Below, in pieces: positions 25,186 through 33,772 of a stretch of DNA of 64,000 nucleotides. The translations under genes were made by a program, and so were the position numbers. Source of the DNA: Acidobacteriota bacterium (GTDB lineage Bacteria; Acidobacteriota; Terriglobia; Bryobacterales; Bryobacteraceae); the NCBI GenBank assembly GCA_016185425.1, contig JACPNQ010000026.1, positions 124,001 through 188,000 on the forward strand, read 5' to 3'. How positions within the stretch are numbered: position 1 is the stretch's first letter; every line of letters begins with the position of its first letter. The notes below the pieces were generated by a model, which was not told where the DNA came from, did no database searches, and worked only from the letters and a program-made list of their open reading frames with translations.

Positions 25186-25998
25186 TTAACCTTTCGGCTG
25201 CCGGAGCGTGATCTGCTGTTCGGGCGCGGGATAGCCGGCTTCACCAAACGAATCGCGTAATAGTTTGTTGGTGTCGAAATAAACCTGCCAGTAATGGTCC
25301 GTATGTGTATAGGGGCGTACCGCGAGCACGGGACCGAGCAAATTGAAGTCGAGTATTTCAACGTCGGGCGGCGGGCTGCTGACGACATTGGGGATGGTCA
25401 GCAGCTTCTGCTTCAGCAGCGCGATGGCGGAGTTGGCATCGACGGAGCCGTGGAGTTGCGCAGTGCGGTCGACGCGGCGGAACGGGTTGGCGGAGTAGTT
25501 CTGAATCGTATCGCCGAACACCTTGTTGTTGCCGACGAAGGCGGAGACGTTCTCCGGTGTGATGATCGTCGTGGCGAACAGGCCGATCTCATGCACGGTA
25601 CCGGTAACGCCGCCGGCTTGTACGAAATCGCCGGCCTTGAATGGCCGCAGAATCACCAGGAACACGCCGGCCGCGAAGTTGGCCAGCAGTCCCGCCCACG
25701 CGGCGCCGATGGCGATGCCCGCCGCGGCGATCAGGGCGGCGAATGTGGTGGTCTCGACGCCGAAGTAGCCGAGGATAGCGACGACGAGGGCGATGTTCAG
25801 CGCGACGCCGACACTGGCGATCAGCCATTGAATGAGGGTCTCTTCTATCTTCTGGCGGCGCAATGCACGCCCGAGAATGTTGATGGAGATTCCGATGAGC
25901 CAGCGGCCGATTATCCAGAGGACTATGGCGCCGAGCACTTTGAGTCCGGCGGCAATAAGTATAGGTAGCGCAGCGTTTGCTAGATGTTGAAAATCCAT
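25186..25998 (-). CDS. mscS: Small-conductance mechanosensitive channel (MscS family)
   Basis: A 270-residue inner-membrane channel protecting against osmotic downshock. Three N-terminal transmembrane helices (residues about 10-110) end in the pore-lining helix 'ALIAAAGIAIGAAWAGLLANFAAG' (in two parts: ALIAAAGIAIGAAW, GLLANFAAG). The beta domain follows with 'RPFKAGDFVQAGGVTGTVHEIGLFATTI' features (RPFKAGDFVQAGG; GTVHEIGLF). A C-terminal alpha/beta domain ends near residue 262. Length matches short MscS proteins. It lies 153 bases downstream of the divergent cupin gene end-to-start region, and no operon partner is evident. Confidence 0.95.
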   Translation of the reverse strand: MDFQHLANAALPILIAAGLKVLGAIVLWIIGRWLIGISINILGRALRRQKIEETLIQWLIASVGVALNIALVVAILGYFGVETTTFAALIAAAGIAIGAAWAGLLANFAAGVFLVILRPFKAGDFVQAGGVTGTVHEIGLFATTIITPENVSAFVGNNKVFGDTIQNYSANPFRRVDRTAQLHGSVDANSAIALLKQKLLTIPNVVSSPPPDVEILDFNLLGPVLAVRPYTHTDHYWQVYFDTNKLLRDSFGEAGYPAPEQQITLRQPKG

Positions 25999-26024
25999 GG
26001 ATCGTAGTGTTGCATGATATTGGG

Positions 26025-26381
26025 ATGAGATACCTATTCATTGCGCTAAGCGCGTGCCTGCTAACGGTGGGCGCGCTCCACCTGATGGGATGGGCGCCGC
26101 CGATACAGGAGACCGTGAAACTGGATAACAAGCGGGTGCGGGTGAAGGAAGTGGTCTATCAGCCCGGCGTGCCGCGCGAACGTTACATCCGGCCGACGGA
26201 CCAGGTCATCGTATTTCTGGACGATTCGAAGTACGAGCGAATCGACTCGGCGACGAAGGAACGCACGGTGCGCGAACGGAAGAGCGGCGACCTGATCTGG
26301 CATGACAAGGGCGAGGATGCGCCTGTGCTGAAGAACCTGGGAACGAAGCCCTATCGCGCGCTGGTGATTGAGCTGAAATGA
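26025..26381 (+). CDS. Small secreted cupin-like protein
   Basis: A 118-residue product starting at ATG 26025, which places a hydrophobic signal segment ('MRYLFIALSACLLTVGALHL') at the N-terminus. The rest has the strand pattern of a small cupin barrel: 'RVRVKEVVYQPGVPRERYIR', 'DQVIVFLDDSKYERID', 'GDLIWHDKGEDAP' and 'RALVIELK'. Only some of the usual metal-binding His/Glu residues are present (His in 'IWHDKG'), so catalysis is doubtful. Its stop overlaps the start of the dehydrogenase gene (ATGA), indicating coupled translation. Confidence 0.75.
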   Translation: MRYLFIALSACLLTVGALHLMGWAPPIQETVKLDNKRVRVKEVVYQPGVPRERYIRPTDQVIVFLDDSKYERIDSATKERTVRERKSGDLIWHDKGEDAPVLKNLGTKPYRALVIELK

Positions 26382-27313
26382 AGGCGGCCGTCGTTGGCAC
26401 GGGCATGATGGGCCCGGGCATCGCGATGACGCTGACGCTTGGCGGCATCGACGCGGTGATCCTTGGCCGCACGCCGGAGAGCGCCGAAGCCGGGTTGGCA
26501 ACGGCGCGGCGGCAACTGGCGCTGCTGGCGGAGAGCGACCTGGTAACACCGGAACAGCGGCAGTTTTCCGAGGAGACCCTGCGCGCTTCCACGGCCTTCG
26601 ATGACGAAGTTAGCGCGTCGGAGCTGGTGATTGAGTCCGGACCGGAGAACATGGCGTTCAAGCAGGACCTGTTTGCGCGCATGGATTCGCTGACGCGGCC
26701 GGAGTGCCTGCTGACTTCGAATACAAGCGGGCTGAGCATTACGTCGATCGCGGAGCGTTGCGTACACCCGGAGCGGGTGATGACAACGCATTTCTGGAAC
26801 CCGCCGCACTTAATGCCGCTGGTGGAGATTGTGATGGGCGCGAAAACCGCGCCGGACGCGGCGGCGCGGATGCGAGGCCTGCTCGAACGGTGCGGGAAGG
26901 TTCCGGTGTTGGTGAAGAAAGACACACCGGGCCAGTTGGGCAACCGCCTGCAGATGGCGATGGTCCGGGAAGCCGCTCACATTGTCAGTGCGGGAATCGC
27001 GGATGCCGAAGAGGTGGATCTGGCCGTGCGGATGGGCTTCGGGATGCGCCTGCCCATGTATGGGCTGCTGGAACACATGGATATCGTCGGGCTCGATATG
27101 GCGATGGCGATTCTGCGGTACGTTTCCACGGATCTTTATAACGATGTGGAGCCGCCGGAGCGGTGCAGGGAACTGCTGGAGAGCGGGAACCTGGGCGCGA
27201 AGACGGGGAAGGGCTTTTACGATTGGTCCGTGAAGAGCGCCGACGAGACGCGAGCCCGCCGCGACGCGTTCGTGCTGCGGATGCTGCGATGGCAGCGGGC
27301 CGGGAGGAGTTAG
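26378..27313 (+). CDS. 3-hydroxyacyl-CoA dehydrogenase family protein
   Basis: A 311-residue NAD-dependent dehydrogenase. The Rossmann motif 'VVGTGMMGPGIAMTL' (residues 5-19) is at the N-terminus. Other family marks are 'ELVIESGPENMAFKQDLFARM', split here as ELVIESGPE and MAFKQDLFARM, 'LTSNTSGLSITSIAE', 'THFWNPPHLMPLVEIV' with the catalytic His in 'THFWNPP', and 'GQLGNRLQMAMVREA'. The C-terminal 3HCDH domain ends with 'GNLGAKTGKGFYDW'. It could act on a short hydroxyacyl-CoA or a related hydroxy acid such as in carnitine or gulonate metabolism. The coupled cupin-like gene hints at a small catabolic unit; substrate not readable. Confidence 0.9.
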   Translation: MKAAVVGTGMMGPGIAMTLTLGGIDAVILGRTPESAEAGLATARRQLALLAESDLVTPEQRQFSEETLRASTAFDDEVSASELVIESGPENMAFKQDLFARMDSLTRPECLLTSNTSGLSITSIAERCVHPERVMTTHFWNPPHLMPLVEIVMGAKTAPDAAARMRGLLERCGKVPVLVKKDTPGQLGNRLQMAMVREAAHIVSAGIADAEEVDLAVRMGFGMRLPMYGLLEHMDIVGLDMAMAILRYVSTDLYNDVEPPERCRELLESGNLGAKTGKGFYDWSVKSADETRARRDAFVLRMLRWQRAGRS

Positions 27314-28792
27314 TTACTTGCTCCAGTTGCAGGCGAGATCGACAAAGCTGCGCACGCAGACGCCGGACGGACCTTTGGGCATGTACGGTTTACTGTCCTC
27401 GATCCAGCCGGTGCCGGCGATGTCGAGGTGGACCCAGGGCGTGTCGCCGACCCACTCTTTCAGGAAATAGGCCGCCGTGATGGAGCCGCCCCACCGGCCA
27501 CCGATGTTGGCGATGTCTGCGAACGGCGATTTCAGGTACTCGCGATAGTCGTCATCAAGCGGCATGTGCCACATTTTTTCGCCCTGCCGCGCGGCGCTGG
27601 CCTGGAACTGCTGGCGGAACCCGTCATCGTTGGAGAACAGCCCGACATGAATGTGGCCCAGCGCGACGACGATCGCGCCCGTGAGCGTCGCGACATCCAC
27701 CATGTGCGTCACGCCCTGGCGCTTCGCATATTCGATGGCATCGACGAGGATGAGCCGGCCCTCGGCGTCGGTATTGAGGACTTCAATTGTCTTGCCGCTG
27801 AGACTGGTGACAATATCGCCCGGGCGTTGCGCGTTGCCGCCGACGGCATTTTCGACAATAGGAACGAACGCGGAAACCTGGACATCCGGTTTCAATTGCG
27901 CGATCGCGCGCATTGCGCCCAGAACGGCCGCGCCGCCCGCCATGTCGTACTTCATCTTCTCCATGCCGTCGGCGGGTTTAATGGAAACGCCTCCCGTATC
28001 GAACGTGACCGCTTTGCCGACTAGCGCGAGATGGTCCTTCGAGGGATTGGCCGGTTTGTAGCGGACGACAATGAGAAACGGTGGCTGTGGTGAGCCCTGC
28101 GCAACGCCGAGCAGCGAGCCCATGCCGAGTTGTGCCATACGGTCCCGGTCGAGAACTTCCATTTCCAGCCCTTCGGAAGCCCGCACCATCGCGCGGGCGC
28201 GCTCGACGAGCACAGGAGGTGTAAGAATGTTGCCCGGCTCATTGGCCAGTCCGCGCGTGAAGTTCTGGGACTCACCGAGGATGTTGCCACGCCGAACGGC
28301 GCCGGCGTCGCCCGAGGCGGCAAGGATCCGGAACGATGCCAGCTCTGTCCGCTCGTCCTTCTTCGATTTGTGCGTGTCGACTTCGTACGCGCCGATATGT
28401 ACGCCTTCGGCCGCAGCCGACAGGTACTCCGGCGTCGCATACGCGGTGTCCAGCGCCAAGGCGAGATCCGCCGCGCCGTTCTGCTTCGCTTTGCGTACAG
28501 CGGCGCCGACCAGCCGCCGCAGCCCGGCCGGGTCAAACTTCGCCGCGTCGCCCGCTCCGGCCAGCGCGATGCGCTTCGCGGCGAAGCCTTGCGGGCGGTG
28601 GAGGATCGTCGTCTCGAATAGTTTGCCCTTCGCTTCGCCGGAGGATTCGACCTCGTTCAACCAATCGGCATTGGATGCGCGGACGGCGTCGTAGCTGGCG
28701 GTGGCGGGGCGGCCATCGGCTTCAAACTGGAGGATCAGCAGCGCGTCGGCGCTGACGGCGGTAATAGGTTGGTTGGAAAGTGTGACCTGCAT
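27314..28792 (-). CDS. pepA: Leucyl aminopeptidase (M17)
   Basis: A 492-residue cytosolic aminopeptidase with a two-metal centre. The C-terminal catalytic domain carries 'LVGKAVTFDTGGVSIKPADG', 'MKYDMAGGAAVLGAM', 'PGDIVTSLSGKTIEVLNTDAEGR' (in two parts) and 'NTDAEGRLILVDAI', giving the metal ligands Asp/Lys/Asp/Asp/Glu of the family, plus 'GGSITAAYFLKEWV'. The N-terminal macro-like domain is residues about 1-155. The M17 family forms hexamers and some members also bind DNA; nothing here shows that. It ends one base after the convergent dehydrogenase gene and follows smpB by 9 bases. Confidence 0.96.
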   Translation of the reverse strand: MQVTLSNQPITAVSADALLILQFEADGRPATASYDAVRASNADWLNEVESSGEAKGKLFETTILHRPQGFAAKRIALAGAGDAAKFDPAGLRRLVGAAVRKAKQNGAADLALALDTAYATPEYLSAAAEGVHIGAYEVDTHKSKKDERTELASFRILAASGDAGAVRRGNILGESQNFTRGLANEPGNILTPPVLVERARAMVRASEGLEMEVLDRDRMAQLGMGSLLGVAQGSPQPPFLIVVRYKPANPSKDHLALVGKAVTFDTGGVSIKPADGMEKMKYDMAGGAAVLGAMRAIAQLKPDVQVSAFVPIVENAVGGNAQRPGDIVTSLSGKTIEVLNTDAEGRLILVDAIEYAKRQGVTHMVDVATLTGAIVVALGHIHVGLFSNDDGFRQQFQASAARQGEKMWHMPLDDDYREYLKSPFADIANIGGRWGGSITAAYFLKEWVGDTPWVHLDIAGTGWIEDSKPYMPKGPSGVCVRSFVDLACNWSK

Positions 28793-28801
28793 GGGATTCG
28801 T

Positions 28802-29287
28802 TTAGTGGGATTTGGAACGGGCGAGGGCGGCGCGGGCTTCGGCGTTCTGCTCGCGCGTGCGTTCGGCTTCGCGCTTGTCGTGAAGCTTCTTGCCGCGCGC
28901 GACGGCGAGCTCCACTTTGATTTTTCCGTCCTTGAAGTACATTTTCGTCGGAATCAGGGCGAGACCTTTTTCGCGCGTCTTCCCGTGGAGCTTCTCGATC
29001 TCCTGGCGATGAAGCAGCAGTTTGCGTTTGCGGCCGGGAAGGTGGTTGGCAATGTTTCCGTGCGAGTATTCGCTGATGTGGGCGTTGACCAGCCACGCCT
29101 CGCCGCCCTCTACGGCGCCGAATCCGTCCTTTAACTGGACGCGCCCGGCGCGGCAGGCCTTCACCTCTGTCCCGGTAAGGACCAGGCCGGCTTCAAACCG
29201 TTCCATGAGTTCATAGTCATGGCCGGCCGACCGGTTATCGCTGATGATCTTGAATCCGTTGGCGGATTTGGCCTTCGCGGCGCTCAA
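28802..29287 (-). CDS. smpB: SsrA-binding protein
   Basis: A 161-residue trans-translation factor that delivers tmRNA to stalled ribosomes. Family motifs are '[13 protein letters not shown]', '[20 protein letters not shown]', '[20 protein letters not shown]', '[20 protein letters not shown]' and the C-terminal tail '[20 protein letters not shown]' that folds in the decoding centre. I place the start at TTG 29287 because AGGAG lies seven bases upstream and the length becomes normal; longer in-frame reading adds a non-conserved basic extension. It is 9 bases before pepA. Confidence 0.95.
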   Translation of the reverse strand: MSAAKAKSANGFKIISDNRSAGHDYELMERFEAGLVLTGTEVKACRAGRVQLKDGFGAVEGGEAWLVNAHISEYSHGNIANHLPGRKRKLLLHRQEIEKLHGKTREKGLALIPTKMYFKDGKIKVELAVARGKKLHDKREAERTREQNAEARAALARSKSH

Positions 29288-29413
29288 AACGAATCTCCTG
29301 CACTTTGTTCTCAACGGGGCCGCGGTGCGCGCCGTCATTGACTAGTAGGGGGCAGTCTGCCAGCCCCCGAAACCGCTATTTTAGCACGCGACGAAAACGG
29401 AACCCTCTGCAAG

Positions 29414-31741
29414 ATGCTGAATATTCGACAGTTAAGCAGCCTTCTGGCCTGCGCCACCATCCTCTGGACGAGCATCGTCCCGGCGGAGGCAAAATCCCGG
29501 AAGGGCGACAAATTCTACAATGCGGGGCACAAAGCGGAGTTCGCGCGCGATTTTGAAAAGGCGCTGGAACAATACGAGCTCGCAATAAAAGAGGACCCCA
29601 CCGACACGGCTTACCAGATGGCGGTGCGGCGGACTCGATTTGCGGCGGCGGCCGCACGGATCGACCGCGCGCAGAAAATGCGCGAGGCAGGGAAGGTGGA
29701 GGATGCGCTGTTGGAGTTCGAGCGGGCGTTCTTGATCGACCCGTCGAATTCGCTGGCGGTGCAAGAGATTCGCCGGACCAAGGCGATGGTTGATTACCAG
29801 AGGCGGCAGGGCGCGGCGCTTCGGCCGGACGAGAAGGGACAGACGCCGGCGCAGATCGCACGGAGGCGGAACGAGGAAAAGATCGGCACCATCCAGCCCG
29901 TGCCGGAACTGAAGCCGATTTCGCGGCAGGTGACGTCGCTCAAGATGAATAACCAGAACGTCAAGGTGTTGTATGAGACGCTCGGTAAGGTGACCGGCAT
30001 CAACGTGATCTGGGATCCGGAGTACCAGCAGCCGTCAAAGAACTACAACGTCGACTTGGCGAATACGACCCTGGAAGAGGCGCTGGACCATCTCTCGGTG
30101 ATGACGAAGACGTACTGGAAACCGCTCTCGGCGAACACGATTTTCCTGACCAACGACAATATCACCAAGCGCCGCGACTACGAAGACAATGTCGTGAAGG
30201 TCTTCTATCTGCAGAACATCACTTCGGTGCAGGAACTGAATGAAATCGCCACTTCGGTACGTTCGGTAACGGAAATTCGGCGGCTATATACCTACAACGC
30301 GCAGAACGCCGTAATCGCGCGCGGGACTGTGGACCAGGTGGCGCTCGTCGAAAAGCTGCTGACGGACCTCGACAAGCCGAAGCCGGAAGTGCTTGTGGAT
30401 GTGATCGTGATGGAAACCACGACGGGCCGTACACGCGACCTGGCCGCGACCGTGACGACCGGCGATACGCCGGGATTGAAGTTCGGCCTATCGCCTGTGG
30501 GCACGTCCTCCACATCCGGCACGACGACCACCACATCCTCTACGAAAACGCTCGGCCAGTTGAAATCGCTCGGCGAAAACGATTTCTCCGTGAACCTGCC
30601 GGGCGCGCTGCTGCAGGCCGTGATGACGGACCGTAACAGCAAGGTGCGCCAGACGCCGCAGATCCGCGCGGCGGACGGCCAGAAGGCTCAGTTGCGCATC
30701 GGCGAAAAAGTGCCGACGGCGAGCGGCAGCTTCCAGCCGGGTATCGGCGCCGTTGGCGTCAGCCCGCTAGTGAACACGCAGTTCCAGTATCTGGAAGTCG
30801 GTGTGGTCATGGACATGGTGCCCCGCATACACGGCGATGACGAGGTGTCGATGCACGTTGAAATCGAAATCTCGAACGTGACGGAGCGCATCGATATCGG
30901 CGGCATTAAGCAGCCGGTAATCGGGCAGCGGAAAGTCGTCCACGATGTGCGCCTCCGCGAAGGCGAGATGAACCTGATAGGCGGACTGGTGAAGACTTCG
31001 ACGTCGCGGAATGTCTCGGGTATTCCGGGATTGATGTCGATCCCGTGGTTCGGCCGGCTGTTCTCAAGCGAGAACACCGACGTATCCAACAGCGAACTGG
31101 TGATCGCGCTGGTGCCGCATATAGTCCGGACACAGGAGATCACGCCTGCGAATCTTCGCGGCGTGGCCGCGGGTAATGATCAAACGGTCCGGCTGATCTA
31201 TGCGGCGCCGGAAGACGAGAAGGCCGCGGCGGCGCCCGGCGCTCCAGGCGCTGCCGTTCCGGCGCCCGGTGTGCCCGCGCAACCGGAACCCACAACACCC
31301 GCCAAGCCATCCCTGCCGCCAGCCGCTCCCGTGAAATTGACGTTCCAACCGGAAGGTGTGGTAACACGCGCGGGCTCGCCTGTCGTGGTCACGGTGCATG
31401 TTGGCGATGCGGTGGACCTGTTCCAGGCGCCGATGCGGATCAAGTACGATCCGAAGAAGCTGAAGTTGTTGGCGGCCACGCCGGGCGCGTTCCTGTCTAA
31501 CGATGGCCAGCGCGTGAACTTCTCCTCCGATGACCAGGCGGCGAAGGGGGAAGTGGCTATCCAACTGAGCCGCGCAGCGGGCGCGCCAGGCCTGACGGGG
31601 AATGGAGCGCTGCTATCGTTGACGTTCCAGACGCTGGAAGCGGGAACGACGCAGATCGGTGTCATTGACAGCGCTATGCAGAATTCGAAGTTGCAGTCAG
31701 TGCCCGCACAGACGCCGACGGTGGGTGTGGAGATCCGGTAA
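29414..31741 (+). CDS. Secretin (GspD/PilQ-like) with N-terminal TPR and C-terminal cohesin-like domain
   Basis: A 775-residue outer-membrane secretin. The signal peptide is residues 1-26. Residues about 28-130 are TPR-like helices, with a linker and then STN/secretin N-domains at about 172-325 ('SLKMNNQNVKVLYETLGKVT', 'VVKVFYLQNITSVQELNEIA'). The secretin core is about 325-575 with 'VLVDVIVMETTTGRTRDL', 'RIHGDDEVSMHVEIEISNV' and the lip motif 'VSGIPGLMSIPWFGRLF'. After a Pro/Ala linker (600-640) comes a cohesin-like beta-sandwich ('VTVHVGDAVDLFQAPMRIKY'). It overlaps the next pseudopilin gene by TAATG. It should form the outer-membrane gate of a type II/IV pilus-like system; other components are not in the window. 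Confidence 0.93.
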   Translation: MLNIRQLSSLLACATILWTSIVPAEAKSRKGDKFYNAGHKAEFARDFEKALEQYELAIKEDPTDTAYQMAVRRTRFAAAAARIDRAQKMREAGKVEDALLEFERAFLIDPSNSLAVQEIRRTKAMVDYQRRQGAALRPDEKGQTPAQIARRRNEEKIGTIQPVPELKPISRQVTSLKMNNQNVKVLYETLGKVTGINVIWDPEYQQPSKNYNVDLANTTLEEALDHLSVMTKTYWKPLSANTIFLTNDNITKRRDYEDNVVKVFYLQNITSVQELNEIATSVRSVTEIRRLYTYNAQNAVIARGTVDQVALVEKLLTDLDKPKPEVLVDVIVMETTTGRTRDLAATVTTGDTPGLKFGLSPVGTSSTSGTTTTTSSTKTLGQLKSLGENDFSVNLPGALLQAVMTDRNSKVRQTPQIRAADGQKAQLRIGEKVPTASGSFQPGIGAVGVSPLVNTQFQYLEVGVVMDMVPRIHGDDEVSMHVEIEISNVTERIDIGGIKQPVIGQRKVVHDVRLREGEMNLIGGLVKTSTSRNVSGIPGLMSIPWFGRLFSSENTDVSNSELVIALVPHIVRTQEITPANLRGVAAGNDQTVRLIYAAPEDEKAAAAPGAPGAAVPAPGVPAQPEPTTPAKPSLPPAAPVKLTFQPEGVVTRAGSPVVVTVHVGDAVDLFQAPMRIKYDPKKLKLLAATPGAFLSNDGQRVNFSSDDQAAKGEVAIQLSRAAGAPGLTGNGALLSLTFQTLEAGTTQIGVIDSAMQNSKLQSVPAQTPTVGVEIR

Positions 31742-32232
31742 TGTTCGCGGTGAGTGCAGAACGGCGGCGGAGCCAGCGGGGCATGACCCTGGTGGAGTTG
31801 ATCGTGGCGTTCACGATATTGGCGCTGTTGGCATCCATGGCAGTGCCGTTGGCGCGTAGCCGTGTGCGCCGGGAGCGGGAGAAGGAGTTGCGCTGGGCGC
31901 TGCGGGAGATTCATCACGCGATCGACAAGTACAAGGACATGGCGGACGCGGGCCAGCTCGGCCAGCAGAATGCGGCGAAGGAAGGATATCCGGAAACGCT
32001 CGAAGTGCTGGTGGAGGGCGTCAAAGTGAATGGGCAGGGGACGGAGGGCGAGAAGAAGGTCCGTTTCCTGCGCCGCGTTCCAAAGGACCCGTTTACAGGT
32101 AGTACCGACTGGGGCAAACGCAGCACGCAGGATGACCCGAAGTCCAGCGCCTGGGGCGGGCAGAATGTGTTTTCGGTTTATTCGAAAACGATGGAGAAAG
32201 CAGCCGATGGGACGCCGTATTCGGAGTGGTAG
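31741..32232 (+). CDS. Type II secretion pseudopilin (GspG-like)
   Basis: A 163-residue prepilin-like protein. A basic leader 'MFAVSAERRRSQRG' is followed by the processing site G14|M15 and the type III prepilin motif 'MTLVELIVAFTILALLASMA' with Glu19 at +5. The soluble part has the GspG order 'KELRWALREIHHAIDKYKD' then 'KVRFLRRVPKDPFTGSTDWG'. It ends with 'GTPYSEW', exactly as the next protein does. Peptidase processing by PilD and assembly into a pseudopilus with the preceding secretin are expected. The pilD gene is not visible. Confidence 0.9.
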   Translation: MFAVSAERRRSQRGMTLVELIVAFTILALLASMAVPLARSRVRREREKELRWALREIHHAIDKYKDMADAGQLGQQNAAKEGYPETLEVLVEGVKVNGQGTEGEKKVRFLRRVPKDPFTGSTDWGKRSTQDDPKSSAWGGQNVFSVYSKTMEKAADGTPYSEW

Positions 32233-32617
32233 GCGCGGGCAGACCGGCTTCACCATCATGGAGCTGATGGTCGCTATGGCGATCGTGCTGGTGGTGTTGT
32301 CGGTGGCGGTCCCGCTGTATCAGAAATCGGTGATCCGCGCGCGAGAGAGCGTGTTGCGGCAGAATCTCTCCTCGATCCGCCTGGTGATCGATGAATATAC
32401 CTACGACAAACAGAAAGCGCCGCAGCAGTTGGAGGACCTGGTGAAAGAGGGGTATCTACGGCAGGTTCCGTTGGATCCGATCACCGGGAACCGGTCGTGG
32501 AAGATCATCATGGAAGACGCAGGGACGTCGACGAGCCAATCCGAGCCGGGAATCTTCGACGTGCGAAGCGAGTCTTCAAAAACGAGCCTGGAAGGCACAC
32601 CGTATAGTGAGTGGTGA
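32207..32617 (+). CDS. Type II secretion pseudopilin (GspG-like)
   Basis: A 136-residue prepilin-like protein starting at ATG 32207, inside the end of the previous gene (26-base overlap). The leader 'MGRRIRSGRRGQTG' is cut before F15, giving 'FTIMELMVAMAIVLVVLSVA' with Glu19 at +5. The soluble domain includes 'RQNLSSIRLVIDEYTYDKQK' and 'LRQVPLDPITGNRSWKIIME', as in GspG, and terminates in 'GTPYSEW'. The two pseudopilins may be paralogous subunits of one filament. It is the last gene before the tRNA. Confidence 0.9.
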   Translation: MGRRIRSGRRGQTGFTIMELMVAMAIVLVVLSVAVPLYQKSVIRARESVLRQNLSSIRLVIDEYTYDKQKAPQQLEDLVKEGYLRQVPLDPITGNRSWKIIMEDAGTSTSQSEPGIFDVRSESSKTSLEGTPYSEW

Positions 32618-32652
32618 GGCTTGTTGATGGTAAACTGAGGTTTTGCCCCTGT

Positions 32653-32726
32653 TCCCCGATCGTTCAATGGTAGGACACCGGCCTTTGACGCCGTGAATCG
32701 TGGTTCGAGTCCATGTCGGGGAGCCA
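32653..32726 (+). tRNA. tRNA-Gln (UUG)
   Basis: A full cloverleaf. The 7-bp acceptor stem is TCCCCGA (32653-32659) with TCGGGGA (32716-32722), discriminator G32723 and encoded CCA at 32724-32726. The anticodon loop CTTTGAC holds TTG at 32685-32687, which reads CAA (and by wobble CAG). The T arm is 32699-32715 with TTCGAGT. The anticodon stem has a C-U mismatch at its outermost pair (32678/32694); the other four pairs are standard. Confidence 0.95.
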
Positions 32727-33253
32727 CAGATCTTCGCGTTGATTCTATTGGACGTCTGGCCTCCAAGACCACCAACCCTTTTGTTCTCAGGTTCTAATCC
32801 TATCTGGCCCCTGGGCTCGAGGGCGAGAAATCAACCTCAACTTCCGATAGCGAAATTGTCAGCAGGTGCTCGACGGGGGGCGGCCCGACACTTTGGTCTT
32901 TGCACCGGCGGCCCTGGTCCGTGCCGCCAGGGGTCCCTGTCTGGCTTGTGGCGAGGTCCAGCTTCCACGCGCCCACAAACCAGGAGTGCTCTCTTTGCAA
33001 CCACCACGATACCCCGCGCGATGCCGCCACTCTTCGTCTCATCTCATCTGGCTTGGCGACACACGATGTAAGGTTCTTCTTGCGACCAGCGTCGCTGCTC
33101 AACTTAAGAATCACCTCAACAGAAAGTCGACAGAAGCACGTGCCCGCTCATGGTCGAGTCTCAGTATCCACGCAACATATTCGAGGGAGCATGATCTGTT
33201 CGCCGAAAAGAATATCTAGCGCCTCCTTTGATCGCGCGAAACAGTGGGCTGAT
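32727..33253. other. Gene-poor stretch after tRNA-Gln
   Basis: About 530 bases with no supported gene. Open frames exist on both strands (for example minus strand 32800-33114) but none has a ribosome binding site, a recognisable motif or a convincing composition. It may be degraded sequence. Its position directly at a tRNA 3' end is a common site for integration, but no integrase or repeated tRNA end is visible. Confidence 0.5.
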
Positions 33254-33772
33254 TTAAGCTGCACGGCCCGCAACCCGCGAGGGCGCAGCGGCATCTTTCC
33301 GCATCAGCAGCCTGAACACAAGAACATGGGTCACCAGGAGGAGAGGGACTCCAAAGACCGGGATGAAATAGGCCGCACCCAGCGACCCCGGCGTTTCCGG
33401 GAGCGAAAGGAGGCTACCTTGGTAAAACGCATTCAACAGGTCGGCAGTCCCAAAAATGTTGAAAATCCAGACCAAAGCTCCTGCCCATCTGGTCCTCAGA
33501 GCGGCGAGCCCGATGAGGGCCAAGGTCGCGGCCGCCAGATCACCATAGGCGAGTCCGCGAGCAAATACAGTGGCGGACAATTCCGGCGAAACGACACCGG
33601 GGACTAGCACTGCGAGACCGATATACCTGAATCCGTGTAACATGAGGATCGGCCGGAGTGCTTCTGCACGTTGCCATTTACTTATCGCCGGCCAAATATA
33701 TTGTGCGGCGAAAACTCCCCAAGATAGAAGACCGAAGGCTACGGTTACGCCCCAGATCAGAGGGATAGTCAT
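33254..33772 (-). CDS. Small polytopic membrane protein of unknown function
   Basis: A 172-residue protein starting at ATG 33772, with AAGGAG six bases upstream. Five or so hydrophobic helices span it ('LIWGVTVAFGLLSWGVFAAQ', 'YIGLAVLVPGVV', 'AAATLALIGLAAL', 'WAGALVWIFNIFGTADLLNA', 'AAYFIPVFGVPLLLVTHVLV'). I know no function for this kind of protein. It stands alone between gene-poor stretches, which with the neighbouring toxin-antitoxin remnant suggests an accessory region. Confidence 0.75.
   Translation of the reverse strand: MTIPLIWGVTVAFGLLSWGVFAAQYIWPAISKWQRAEALRPILMLHGFRYIGLAVLVPGVVSPELSATVFARGLAYGDLAAATLALIGLAALRTRWAGALVWIFNIFGTADLLNAFYQGSLLSLPETPGSLGAAYFIPVFGVPLLLVTHVLVFRLLMRKDAAAPSRVAGRAA

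Noticed and set aside
29348-29368. GGGGGC...GCCCCC dyad before the secretin gene
   Set aside because: Only six pairs and no T-run; could be chance in GC-rich DNA.
32900-33607. 235-codon plus-strand frame across the gene-poor region
   Set aside because: Runs into the membrane protein gene on the other strand, no known motif and no ribosome binding site.
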